A DNA stretch of 64,000 nt from Methylobacterium sp. Leaf99. GTDB lineage: Bacteria > Pseudomonadota > Alphaproteobacteria > Rhizobiales > Beijerinckiaceae. The notes under the pieces were generated by a model. The model ran no database searches. It worked only from the letters and a program-made list of their open reading frames with translations, and had not been told where the DNA came from. Both the position numbers and the translations under genes were made by a program. The DNA is taken from contig NZ_LMMU01000001.1 of assembly GCF_001422375.1 (NCBI RefSeq), positions 1,796,178 through 1,860,177 of the forward strand, given 5' to 3'. Of this stretch, positions 32,132 through 39,923 are shown one piece after another (within the stretch, counting starts at the first letter, position 1; each line of letters starts with the position of its first letter).

Positions 32132-32566
32132 TCAAAGCTCAAGTGCGGCCCGCATTCCAGCCTCGATCCGAGCCATGTCGGCTGCCGACAGAAATTCCCC
32201 GCGATACCCTCGTCCGGCGATCACGCGATCAAGCCGATGATGTGACACCCGGATGATGGAGGCGCAGCTTGCCCAGATATCCTTGGTGAAAGCCCGATAG
32301 GATCGGGCCACGAACGGTACGTCCCAAGGTCCCGGTGTGGCTGGTGGCGTCGCACTGCACGGCACGACCAGGCAAAGGCCCGGACCAGTTCCATGTCTAT
32401 GATTCAATCGATCGTTTGAAACAACGATGACGCGGCGCGTCTTCCACATTTCTGGCGTTACGGGGACGGGCGATCGATCCAGCGGAAACGTCGTTGGATC
32501 GCGAGGATCGGGACCGAATGCACACATGAGGATACCGCCACGACGCGGCGTAAAGGTGATCGCCAT
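32132..32566 (-). CDS. MazF/PemK-like toxin, no adjacent antitoxin seen
   Basis: The 144-residue product resembles the PemK/MazF endoribonuclease family. It opens with ITFTPRRGGILMCAFG, has the KTRRVIVVSN core strand (about 42-51) and the CLVVPCSATPP stretch, and ends with DIWASCASIIRVSHHRLDRV and IAGRGYRG, similar to the KPSWVxCDQVxTVSxxRL region of the family. Such toxins cut mRNA at short sites. No short antitoxin frame precedes it, and its flanks are AT-richer than the rest of the window, which suggests horizontal arrival. Start chosen at ATG 32566 for its match to family openings; an internal ATG 13 codons later is possible. Confidence 0.7.
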   Translation of the reverse strand: MAITFTPRRGGILMCAFGPDPRDPTTFPLDRSPVPVTPEMWKTRRVIVVSNDRLNHRHGTGPGLCLVVPCSATPPATPGPWDVPFVARSYRAFTKDIWASCASIIRVSHHRLDRVIAGRGYRGEFLSAADMARIEAGMRAALEL

Positions 32567-32704
32567 TATACATTTTGGTTACCCTGTGGCGCCCGGTGTG
32601 TCGAACCGTTTCCCGCGCAGGGTGTAGTGGCTTTAGTGATTCCCGGCGATCTGTGAAAGACCGCCGAGTCAGGGATACCCAGGATTTCGGATGCGACAGG
32701 GCGT

Positions 32705-32737
32705 CCTTACCAGTCGAGCGCCCTTACCAGTCGAGCG
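32705..32737. repeat. 17-bp tandem duplication over the short-chain dehydrogenase stop
   Basis: The 16-mer ccttaccagtcgagcg occurs at 32705-32720 and 32722-32737, a period of 17 bp. The second copy includes the minus-strand stop (32724-32726) and final codons of the dehydrogenase; the first copy lies beyond the stop. Confidence 0.85.
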
Positions 32738-33407
32738 TCTTGCCGGTGTAGTCGAGATAGACGCAGCCGGTCCGGCCGAGACGGCCTTCGATCACGTCGG
32801 TCAGGCCGGTGACGCTGGTGGCGACGTCGATGTCCGCGTCGGCCCCGCCCATCTCCGTGCGCACCCAGCCCGGATGCAGCAGCACCACGCCGAAGCCCGC
32901 GTCGCGGTGGCGGATCTCGAAGCTGCGCGCGAGGGTGTTGAGCGCCGCCTTGCTGGCGCGATAATTCTCCCAGCCGCCCGCCTCGTTGAGGCCGACGCTG
33001 CCGAGGATCGAACTCATGAAGGCGACGAGCCCCTTCGGCGCGAGCCGGTCCAAAAAGGCTTCGGCGAAGCGGATCGGGCTCACCGCATTGGTGAGGTAGA
33101 CCTGGGCGGCGACGTCGCGCGGCACCGCGTGGAGCGGATCATGCGCCTGCGTCGCGACCCCGGCGACCACGAAGATCAGATCGTAGCGCTCACCCGACAG
33201 GGTTTCGTGGAGGGCGGCGACGGCGCCGTCGTCGTCGATATCGGCGGTCTCGACGCGAAGCGCCTCGGACTTCAGGGCCGCGAGCCCCGGCGAGGCCGAG
33301 CGCTGGGTGGCGGTGACGCGCCAGCCCCGCTGCAGGAAGGTCTCGACGAGGCCGAGACCGAGGCCGCGCGAGGCCCCGACGATGAGCGCGTTCTTCCGGT
33401 CTGCCAT
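32724..33407 (-). CDS. Short-chain dehydrogenase/reductase (SDR) family protein
   Basis: Start placed at ATG 33407 (MADRKNALIVGASRGLGLGL); the frame runs 29 codons further up without SDR sequence. The 227-residue product has the NAD(P)-binding Rossmann motif GASRGLGLGL (11-20). An Arg at 36 (TQRSA) suggests NADP preference, and ADIDDDG follows (about 55-61). The catalytic set is partly altered: the usual Ser is in FMSSILGSVG, the YxxxK motif is YRASKAA (Tyr about 145, Lys about 149), and the Asn of NAG reads as VAG. Family placement is firm, with substrate unknown. The product resembles short CsgA-like SDRs. Confidence 0.88.
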   Translation of the reverse strand: MADRKNALIVGASRGLGLGLVETFLQRGWRVTATQRSASPGLAALKSEALRVETADIDDDGAVAALHETLSGERYDLIFVVAGVATQAHDPLHAVPRDVAAQVYLTNAVSPIRFAEAFLDRLAPKGLVAFMSSILGSVGLNEAGGWENYRASKAALNTLARSFEIRHRDAGFGVVLLHPGWVRTEMGGADADIDVATSVTGLTDVIEGRLGRTGCVYLDYTGKTLDW

Positions 33408-33540
33408 GGTGTTCGATCCTCTCGATCTGGGATCGTCGCCGGCCCGAAGCCGGAGCGTGCGAACCCGCTGCCTCACAGGTCGGGCGCGGATCATCCCGCG
33501 GCAATGTGGCCCCGTGCGTTCGAGGTGTGCGGGCGCACCC

Positions 33541-34251
33541 TCAATCGGCGGTCTGCACCGACCACGTGGCGTGGGTGACGAAGGGCATGCGCGCCAGGGA
33601 AGCCGTCACCGCATCGAGCTCGGCCGAGGTCACCGCCGTGGCGACGAGGGTCGCCACCACCTCGACGGTGTCCTCGCCGCGCTCCACCACCTCGATCCCG
33701 CCCACCGGATAGTCCGCCGCCTCCAGGCGCTCGACGAGGAGGTCGCGGGCGGGGCCGACGGACTCCGCCTGCACCGTCACCTGCACCTCGTAGGTCGCCT
33801 CCGTCTGGCTCTCGTCGATGGGCGCGCGGTTGATGGCGTTGACCAGGGGCCGCAGCAGGGTGTTGCCGGCGAGCACGGCCGCCGTGACGAAGGCGGCCTC
33901 CAGGGGGAAGTCGGCACCGGCGAAGGCGCCCACGGCCGCCGAGCACCACAGGGTCGCGGCGGTGTTGAGGCCGCGCACGTTCATGCCCTCCTTCATGATC
34001 ACGCCGGCCCCGAGGAAGCCGACGCCGGAGATCACGTAGGCGACCGTGCGGGTGCCGCCGGCCGCCCCCTCGAGGCGCATGCCGAGGTCGACGAAGGCGG
34101 CCGCCCCCACGGCCACGAGGACGTTGGTGCGCAGGCCCGCCGTGCGCTGCCGATACTGGCGCTCAGCCCCGATCAGGGTGCCGAGGCCGAAGGCGACGAC
34201 GAGGCTGACGGCGGAGTTGACGAATTCGGGAAGGGGCGATGGCAGGAGCAT
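33541..34251 (-). CDS. MgtC/SapB family membrane protein
   Basis: The 236-residue protein has the MgtC N-terminal domain with four to five helices. It includes AVSLVVAFGLGTLIGAERQY (about 14-33), RTAGLRTNVLVAVGAAAFV, YVISGVGFLGAGVIMKEG and RGLNTAATLWCSAAVGAFAG, all strong family signatures. A soluble C-terminal domain of about 90 residues resembles an ACT-like fold (YEVQVTVQAESVGPARDLL). MgtC proteins affect survival at low magnesium and phosphate; in Salmonella MgtC inhibits the F-type ATPase. No magnesium riboswitch was recognised upstream. The gene is followed by a short-chain dehydrogenase and preceded by a hydrolase on the same strand. Confidence 0.92.
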   Translation of the reverse strand: MLLPSPLPEFVNSAVSLVVAFGLGTLIGAERQYRQRTAGLRTNVLVAVGAAAFVDLGMRLEGAAGGTRTVAYVISGVGFLGAGVIMKEGMNVRGLNTAATLWCSAAVGAFAGADFPLEAAFVTAAVLAGNTLLRPLVNAINRAPIDESQTEATYEVQVTVQAESVGPARDLLVERLEAADYPVGGIEVVERGEDTVEVVATLVATAVTSAELDAVTASLARMPFVTHATWSVQTAD

Positions 34252-34296
34252 CCCGTCTCATCGCCATCCCGCGTGACGGAACCGTGACAGGTCCGT

Positions 34297-35196
34297 CTAG
34301 GCTGCCAGGAAGACGCGCAGGGCCTGGAGCGTCCCTTCGGGGTTCTCCTCGGCCGGGAAGTGCCCCGAGACGAGATCGACGGCCGTCGCATTCGGCGCGA
34401 AGGTGCGCCGCCAGGCGGTGAGCGGCGTCTCGGCGCTGCGGTCGAGGTAGCCGTCGCCGGCCAGGATCAGGGTCGGGCAGGCGATCGTGCGCTGGGCGGC
34501 GAGGTCGGCGAGATCCGCCTCGCGGTCGCGGGTCGCCCCGGCGCGGTAATCCTCGCACATGGCATGGATGCGCTCGGGCACGGTCCAGCCCTGCCGGTAG
34601 AGGGCAAGGGCGGCGGGCGCGAAGGCGTCGAGCGACTTGGCATTGCTCCAGTCGCGCAGCAGACCCTCGAAGTATCCGTCGGGATCGCGTCCGATCTCGT
34701 TCTCCGGCGCGGGCGCCGGACGGGCGAGGTTCTTCCAATGTGCGGACCCGCTCGAGGCTTCGATGCGCTCCCACTGCACCAGGGTCGGCAGGATATCGAG
34801 GAGCGCCAGGCGCGCGACGCGGCCGGGCTCGTCGAGCGCCAGGCGGTAGCCCACGCGCGCGCCGCGATCGTGCCCCACGACCGCGAAATGCACGTGGCCG
34901 AGATGCTCCATCACGGCGACGACGTCCCGCGCGAGGGTTCGCTTGGCGTAGGCCCCGTGCGCCGCATCGCCCCCGGGGGCCGCCGACCAGCCGTAGCCCT
35001 TGAGATCGAGGCAGATCACCCGGTGCGTCTCGGCGAGGGCCGGGGCGATCCGGTGCCAGCAGGCGTGGGTCTGGGGAAAGCCGTGAAGCAACAGGACCGG
35101 CGGCGCGTCCTCCGGGCCGCCGATCCGGGCGAAGAAGCGCCCGGCCGGGATGTCGATCCAGGGGGCGGAGAAACCGGGGAAGAGGTCCGTGGTCAC
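34297..35196 (-). CDS. Alpha/beta hydrolase of the haloacetate dehalogenase type
   Basis: The 299-residue protein has the fluoroacetate/haloacetate dehalogenase signature. HGFPQTHACW (about 38-47) forms the oxyanion side. VVGHDRGARVGYRLALDEP has nucleophile D110 and the carboxylate-binding R111 and R114. The catalytic His lies in SGHFPAEENPEGT near 280. The Asp nucleophile is the same as in epoxide hydrolases, which share the HDRGAR motif less often. It would hydrolyse the C-halogen bond of haloacetates in the cytosol; epoxides remain possible. No halide-related regulator is nearby, and the neighbours on this strand (MgtC-like, SDR) give no pathway context. Confidence 0.85.
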   Translation of the reverse strand: MTTDLFPGFSAPWIDIPAGRFFARIGGPEDAPPVLLLHGFPQTHACWHRIAPALAETHRVICLDLKGYGWSAAPGGDAAHGAYAKRTLARDVVAVMEHLGHVHFAVVGHDRGARVGYRLALDEPGRVARLALLDILPTLVQWERIEASSGSAHWKNLARPAPAPENEIGRDPDGYFEGLLRDWSNAKSLDAFAPAALALYRQGWTVPERIHAMCEDYRAGATRDREADLADLAAQRTIACPTLILAGDGYLDRSAETPLTAWRRTFAPNATAVDLVSGHFPAEENPEGTLQALRVFLAA

Positions 35197-35541
35197 GGGG
35201 CGCGGGCTCCGGCGATGGGTGCCGGACTATAGGGCCGCCCGCGCGCGCCGACCACGCGTCGCCGGGCCATTTGCCGGATTGCAGGTACGCGGCCATCGGG
35301 CCGCCGGGCGAATTGCCCGATCGCAGGCATGCGGCCATCGGGCCGCCGGGCCAATTGCCCGGTCGCGGGCATGCGGCCATCGGGCCGCCCGCGTGGGATT
35401 GACGCTGGTCGCCCGCATCGGCACACCCGAAGCATGTGGATCGCTTAAGAATCCGCACCCAAAAAACGTCGAGGAGACGCGCATGGTACGGATCACCGTC
35501 CTTGCTACGAAGGCCGTTTTCGCCAGCGCCGAGCCGCGCGC
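35197..35541. other. Divergent region between the hydrolase gene and the MoxR operon
   Basis: The 345-bp gap holds a 126-bp tandem-repeat array (35260-35385) and then an AT-richer stretch (35430-35470, including cttaagaatccgcacccaaaaaacg). The latter could contain the MoxR-operon promoter. A small frame reads through the repeats on the minus strand only because 42 bp is a multiple of three; it has no signal or domain and is not called. Confidence 0.6.
35260..35385. repeat. Array of three 42-bp tandem repeats
   Basis: Units 35260-35301, 35302-35343 and 35344-35385 differ at a few positions. Each contains two short hairpins: gcggcc-atcg-ggccgc at unit junctions, and in units 2-3 a ccgggc.aatt.gcccgg-type palindrome. 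There are no unique spacers between units, so it is not a CRISPR array. It is in the upstream region of both divergent genes. Confidence 0.92.
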
Positions 35542-36546
35542 ATGAGCGGCGCCGTGCTCGCCGAGCGTCCGGCCGCGTCCCCCGTCGATCCCGCCCTGCA
35601 CGCGCGGGTCCTGGCCCTGCGCGACGGCCTGCTGCACGGGCTCATCGGCGCCGACGCCATGGTGGAGCGCCTGCTCATCGGCCTGCTCACGGGCGGCCAC
35701 CTCCTCATCGAGGGGGCCCCGGGCCTGGCCAAGACCCGCGCCGTCAAGCGCCTGTCGGACGGCCTCGACGGCAGCTTCGCCCGCATCCAGTGCACGCCCG
35801 ACCTCATGCCCGCCGATCTCACCGGCACCACCGTCTGGCGCCAGGATGCCGGCGACTTCGAGTTCCTGCCCGGCCCCCTGTTCCACTCCCTCGTCCTCGT
35901 CGACGAGGTCAACCGCGCCCCGCCCAAGGTCCAGTCGGCCCTGCTGGAGGCCATGGCGGAGGGGCAGATCACCGTCTCGGGCCACACCCACGGCCTGCCC
36001 GATCCGTTCATGGTGGTGGCGACCCAGAACCCCATCGAGCACGCCGGCACCTTCCCCCTGCCGGAGGCCCAGCTCGATCGCTTCCTGCTCCACGTGGTGG
36101 TGGAGATGCCCGACGAGGCCGCCGAGCGCCGCATCCTCGACCTCGTCGAGGGCGAGCTGAACCACCACGCCGAGGCGATGCCGGTGAAGCTCTCGGTGGC
36201 CGAGATCCGGGCCGCGCGGGAGGCGGCGCTCGGCGTCCATGTCGCGCCGGCCCTCAAGGACTACCTCGTGCGCCTGGTGGCCGGCACCCGCACGGATTCG
36301 GCCGCACCCGATCTCCGCGCCGCCATCGAGCATCCGGCCTCGCCGCGCGGAACCCTCGCTCTGATGCTCGCCGGCAAGGCGCGGGCGTACCTTCGCGGGC
36401 GCGATCACGTCATCCCCGAGGATATCGCCGCGCTTGCCGCCGACGCCCTGGCCCACCGCATCGGCCTCACTTGGCGGGCCGCCGCCGAGGGCAAGACCGC
36501 GCGCGGCATCATCCGCGACCTCGTCCAGCGGGTGCGGGCGCTCTGA
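35542..36546 (+). CDS. MoxR family AAA+ ATPase
   Basis: Chaperone-like AAA+ ATPase of 334 residues. Walker A is GAPGLAKTRAVKRL (about 57-70), Walker B is LVLVDEVNRAPPKVQSALLE (about 115-134). The sensor region reads VVATQNPIEHAGTFPLPEAQ, and a lid follows (GKARAYLRGRDHVIPEDI). MoxR proteins work with VWA partners in metal insertion or assembly of membrane complexes, the classical case being methanol dehydrogenase. No methanol dehydrogenase structural gene is present here, so the target is unknown. It is first in an operon of seven genes with tiny gaps or overlaps. DUF58, DUF4381, two VWA proteins, a TPR protein and a BatD-like protein follow. ATG at 35542. Confidence 0.94.
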   Translation: MSGAVLAERPAASPVDPALHARVLALRDGLLHGLIGADAMVERLLIGLLTGGHLLIEGAPGLAKTRAVKRLSDGLDGSFARIQCTPDLMPADLTGTTVWRQDAGDFEFLPGPLFHSLVLVDEVNRAPPKVQSALLEAMAEGQITVSGHTHGLPDPFMVVATQNPIEHAGTFPLPEAQLDRFLLHVVVEMPDEAAERRILDLVEGELNHHAEAMPVKLSVAEIRAAREAALGVHVAPALKDYLVRLVAGTRTDSAAPDLRAAIEHPASPRGTLALMLAGKARAYLRGRDHVIPEDIAALAADALAHRIGLTWRAAAEGKTARGIIRDLVQRVRAL

Positions 36547-36554
36547 CCGCCGCC

Positions 36555-37478
36555 ATGGCCTCCCCGTCCGTTCCCGATCCGACGCAGGCGCCCGGCATCC
36601 ACCTCTCGGGTGAGGCCCTCATGGGCCTGCGCCACCTCGCCCGGCGCGGCACGTCCCCGGCCACCCGCACCCTCGCGGGGCTGCCGGGCGGCATCGTCAC
36701 CCGGCGGCGCGGGCGCGGCTCCGAGCCCGACGACGTGCGCCTGTGGTCCGAGGGCGACGACCGCCGCCACATCGACCGCAACGCCACCGCCCGCACGGGT
36801 ATCCTGCACGTGCGCACCCACCACGACGAGCGCGACCGCGCCGTGGTGCTGCTCGTGGATTTCCGGCCGTCCATGCTGTTCGGCACCCGCCGGGCGCTCC
36901 GCTCCGTGGCCGCCGCCGAGGCCCTGGTGCTCCTCGGCTGGCGGGTGGCCGGCGATGGCGGCCGGGTCGGCCTCGTGGCGATCGGGGCCGGCGAACCCGT
37001 GGTGGTGCGCCCGGCCGGGGGCGAGCGGGCCATGACCGCCGTCACCGGGGCCTTGGCCATGGCGCATGCCCGGGCCCTGGCGGAGACCTCCACCCAGGAC
37101 CCGCCCCTGTCGCGCGCCCTCACCCTGGCCCGGAGCCTGCTGCCGTCGGGCGGTCACCTCGTCCTCGGCACCGCCCTCGACAATCCGGGGGAGGATTTCG
37201 ACCACCTTCTCACGGTGATGGCCGAGCGCCTGTCGATCCGCCTCGTGCTGGTGAGCGACGCCTTCGAGCGCACCCGCCCGCCGGGCTTCTACCCCTTCGC
37301 CACCCAGGACGGCCGGCGCGGCACCGTGCAGGCGAGCCGCGCCGACCGCCCGCCGGGCGACGCCGACGCCCGCCTGGTTGAGTATGCGCGGCGCGGCATC
37401 GAGGGCCTGCGCCTCGACGTCGAGGCGGGGCCGGAGGCCTATGCCCCCCTCATGGAACGGCTCGATGCGGTGCTTTGA
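36555..37478 (+). CDS. DUF58 domain protein (MoxR partner)
   Basis: This 307-residue protein begins at ATG 36555, eight bases after the moxR stop. The DUF58 domain shows RRRGRGSEPDDVRLWSEGDD (about 50-70), RHIDRNATARTGILHVRTHH and a VWA-like strand LLVDFRPSMLFG (about 100). In that strand the MIDAS pattern DxSxS is altered (D-x-R-x-S), so metal binding may be changed. It corresponds to MxaS-type proteins of methanol dehydrogenase clusters. No membrane helix is obvious. It probably binds MoxR and couples its ATPase to the membrane VWA proteins encoded downstream. Confidence 0.9.
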   Translation: MASPSVPDPTQAPGIHLSGEALMGLRHLARRGTSPATRTLAGLPGGIVTRRRGRGSEPDDVRLWSEGDDRRHIDRNATARTGILHVRTHHDERDRAVVLLVDFRPSMLFGTRRALRSVAAAEALVLLGWRVAGDGGRVGLVAIGAGEPVVVRPAGGERAMTAVTGALAMAHARALAETSTQDPPLSRALTLARSLLPSGGHLVLGTALDNPGEDFDHLLTVMAERLSIRLVLVSDAFERTRPPGFYPFATQDGRRGTVQASRADRPPGDADARLVEYARRGIEGLRLDVEAGPEAYAPLMERLDAVL

Positions 37479-37502
37479 AATCCGCGCCGACGGACGGTGC
37501 CC

Positions 37503-37979
37503 ATGAATCCCGCAAACGCCCCCGCCGACATCCCCGCCGGCCTCGACCAGCTGCGCGGCCTGCACCTGCCCGCCGAGGCCGCCGGCGCGGCGCAGGGGCC
37601 GGTGGTGCTCGCCCTCGCCCTCGGCTTCACGGCGGCCTTGCTCGTCGGCCTCGTCCGGTACCTCAGGGCGCGGCAGCGGGGCACCGTGCGCCGGGTCGCC
37701 GCGCGCGAACTCGCCGCCGCAAATGCCCTGCCGCCGGGGCCGCGCCGGGTCGCGCAGGCGCGCCTCCTGCGCCGCCTCGCCCGCACCCTGCGGGGCGACG
37801 CCGCGGCCTCGACGCAGGGGGACGCGTGGGCCGCCACCCTCGACGGCCTGTTCGCCACGGACTTCTTCACCAAGGGCGCCGGCCGGACCTTCGCCGACGG
37901 GCTCTACCGCCGCGACCCGCCCGAACCCGGCCTCATCGATGCGGAACTCGGCCGACTGATGCAGCGGATCGGGGCCTGA
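37503..37979 (+). CDS. DUF4381 domain membrane protein
   Basis: The ATG at 37503 gives 158 residues; a GTG two codons upstream is an alternative, and GGACGG precedes both. A short N-terminus (ADIPAGLDQLRGLHLPAEAA) is followed by one membrane helix at about 34-56 (VVLALALGFTAALLVGLVRY). A cytosolic helical tail follows (ARQRGTVRRVAARELAAANA and the Trp/Phe-rich AATLDGLFATDFF). This layout is the DUF4381 family, regularly found between the DUF58 and first VWA gene of MoxR operons. It probably anchors or assembles the complex. The stop lies one base before the next start. Confidence 0.87.
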   Translation: MNPANAPADIPAGLDQLRGLHLPAEAAGAAQGPVVLALALGFTAALLVGLVRYLRARQRGTVRRVAARELAAANALPPGPRRVAQARLLRRLARTLRGDAAASTQGDAWAATLDGLFATDFFTKGAGRTFADGLYRRDPPEPGLIDAELGRLMQRIGA

Positions 37980-37980
37980 C

Positions 37981-38997
37981 ATGCCGAACTGGCTCACCGC
38001 GCTCGCCTCGGCCTTCGATCTCGCGAGCCCCTACGCCCTGCTGCTCCTGCCCCTGCCGCTGCTGGCCGCCCGCCTGATGCCGGCCGAGCGGGTCGGATCG
38101 AGCGGGGCCCTGCGCGTGCCCGCCTCCCTCGTCGCCGCGGCGGCCCGGGGCGACAGCGTCGCCGCCCGAGGCCGGGGCCGCGCCGTGCTGGTCTGGACCC
38201 TGTGGGCGGCCCTGGTGGCGGCCCTGGCCGGTCCCCGCCTCGTCCTCCCCGCCACGGCGCTGCCGGCCTCGGGCCGCGAGATCATGCTGGTGATGGACCT
38301 GTCGGGCAGCATGGAGCGGCGCGACTTCGCCCTCGACGGCCAGACGGTGAACCGGCTGGCGGCGGTCAAGCGCGTCGGCACCGACTTCATCCGCCGCCGG
38401 GCCGGCGACCGCATCGGCCTCGTGATCTTCGCCAACGAATCCTACGTCGCCGCGAGCCCCAGCTTCGACACCGCCACCGTCGCCCGTGCCCTGGACGAGG
38501 CGACCATCGGGCTCGTCGGCCGCTCCACCGGCATCGGCGACGGCCTCGGCCTCGCCCTGAAGCGCCTCACGCCGGCCCCCTCGGCCGAGACCGGCGAGGC
38601 CGCCCCGCCCGTGACCGCCAAGGTGGTGATCCTGATGACGGACGGGGCCAACAACGCCGGCCAGACCACGCCGCGCGATGTCGCGGGCCTCGCCAAGGAA
38701 CTCGGGGTGCGGGTCCACACCATCGCGCTCGGCCCCCGCGACCTCTCCAACGCCGAGGGCGAGCAGGATGTGGTCGACACCGAGACCCTGCGGGAGATCG
38801 CCGAGCTCACCGGCGGCCGGATGTTCCGGGTGAAGACCACCGAGGACCTCGTCGCCATGGCGGACGCCATCGACGCCATCGAGGGCGGGCGCGCCAAGGC
38901 GCCGCCCCTGCCCCTGCGAAAGGACCTGTGGCCGTGGCCCGCCACCGTGGCGTTCCTGTGCGCGGCCGGCCTTCTCGCGGCGAGGCGGGTCGCGTGA
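37981..38997 (+). CDS. VWA domain membrane protein, BatA/MxaC type
   Basis: The 338-residue product has an N-terminal hydrophobic segment (about 20-40), a second helix near 75-92 (VLVWTLWAALVAALAG), and then a von Willebrand A domain. The MIDAS motif is intact (MVMDLSGSMERRDFALDG, D105-S107-S109 region). Supporting stretches are GLVIFANESYVAASPSFDT and VILMTDGANNAGQTTP, with the third metal site in MTDGANN. A C-terminal helix closes the protein (WPWPATVAFLCAAGLLAA). It belongs to the BatA class found beside MoxR. Its last bases overlap the next gene by 4 bp. Confidence 0.9.
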   Translation: MPNWLTALASAFDLASPYALLLLPLPLLAARLMPAERVGSSGALRVPASLVAAAARGDSVAARGRGRAVLVWTLWAALVAALAGPRLVLPATALPASGREIMLVMDLSGSMERRDFALDGQTVNRLAAVKRVGTDFIRRRAGDRIGLVIFANESYVAASPSFDTATVARALDEATIGLVGRSTGIGDGLGLALKRLTPAPSAETGEAAPPVTAKVVILMTDGANNAGQTTPRDVAGLAKELGVRVHTIALGPRDLSNAEGEQDVVDTETLREIAELTGGRMFRVKTTEDLVAMADAIDAIEGGRAKAPPLPLRKDLWPWPATVAFLCAAGLLAARRVA

Positions 38998-39923
38998 ACC
39001 TCCTCGACACCCTCGCGGTTCTGCGGCCCTGGTGGCTCGCGGCGATCCCCCTCGTCGCGGCCCTGGCGCTCCGGGCCGCCTGGCGCTCGGCGCCCCTCGG
39101 CGATTGGGCCAAGGCCGTCGATCCCGGCCTCATGGCGCTGCTGGCGAAGCGCGGCGCCGTGCTCGGCGGACGCCGGCAGGCCAACCTCGCCGCGGCGCTG
39201 GCCGCCGGCCTCATCGCCGTGGCGCTCACGGGACCCGCCGTGGAGCGGCCCGACGCCACCACCTTCCGCAACCTCGACGCCACCGTGGTGGTGGTCGATC
39301 TCTCGCGCTCCGTCGCCGAGGGCGGGCGCCTCAAGGACGTGCGCCAGATCGCCGAGGGCATCGCCCAGGCGGCCGGCACCCGCAGCGTCGCCGTGGTGGT
39401 CTATGCCGGGGACGCCTACCTGGCGATCCCGCCCACCACCGACCGCGACGCGCTGGCCTCCACCCTGTTCGCCCTGGATGGCGACACGGTGCCCGACCGG
39501 GGCACCCACCCCGAACGTGGCCTCGCCCTGGCGCGCCGGACCCTGTCGGAGGCCGGGGTCATCGCCGGCGACGTGGTGCTGGTGACGGACGGCGACGGCA
39601 TCGGGGACGCCGCCACCCGCGAGGCCGCGGCGATCCGGGCCAAGGGCTGGGCCCTGAGCGGGGTCTTCGTGCCCGCCGGCCCGAGCCTGCCGGCCGGCTC
39701 GCCGAAGCCCGACCGCGCGGCGCTGGAGCGCCTCGTCGCCACGGGCGGCGGGCGTCTCGCCGACCTCGACGCGCCGGGACCCGTCCTCGACATCGTCGGG
39801 GCGAGCACGGCCCAGCACCTCGCCGCCGGCGGCTACACCGTCCTGGCCTTCGCCGATCTCGGGCGCTGGCTGATCCTGCTGGCGCTCCTGCCGGCGCTGG
39901 CCCTGTTCCGCCGGAGCGCCTGA
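38994..39923 (+). CDS. VWA domain membrane protein, BatB/MxaL type
   Basis: This start is a GTG at 38994 that overlaps the previous stop (GTGA), giving 309 residues. Helices flank the VWA domain: WWLAAIPLVAALALRAAW at about 12-29 and AAALAAGLIAVALTG at about 62-76. The MIDAS motif is VVVDLSRSVAEGGRL (about 97-111), with DxSxS intact, and the later VLVTDGDGIGD supplies the third site. A C-terminal helix ends with LILLALLPALALF. Paired VWA proteins of this kind (BatA/BatB) are thought to form a periplasmic or membrane complex. It ends one base into the next start (TGATG). Confidence 0.9.
   Translation: MNLLDTLAVLRPWWLAAIPLVAALALRAAWRSAPLGDWAKAVDPGLMALLAKRGAVLGGRRQANLAAALAAGLIAVALTGPAVERPDATTFRNLDATVVVVDLSRSVAEGGRLKDVRQIAEGIAQAAGTRSVAVVVYAGDAYLAIPPTTDRDALASTLFALDGDTVPDRGTHPERGLALARRTLSEAGVIAGDVVLVTDGDGIGDAATREAAAIRAKGWALSGVFVPAGPSLPAGSPKPDRAALERLVATGGGRLADLDAPGPVLDIVGASTAQHLAAGGYTVLAFADLGRWLILLALLPALALFRRSA

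Noticed and set aside
34252..34296. Magnesium riboswitch before the MgtC-like gene
   Set aside because: Only 45 bp separate it from the upstream gene, too short for an M-box.
35260..35385. CRISPR array
   Set aside because: Units are contiguous without spacers, and there are no cas genes.
35193..35435. An 80-codon minus-strand frame through the 42-bp repeats
   Set aside because: It is open only because the repeat length is a multiple of three; no ribosome binding site or signal peptide.
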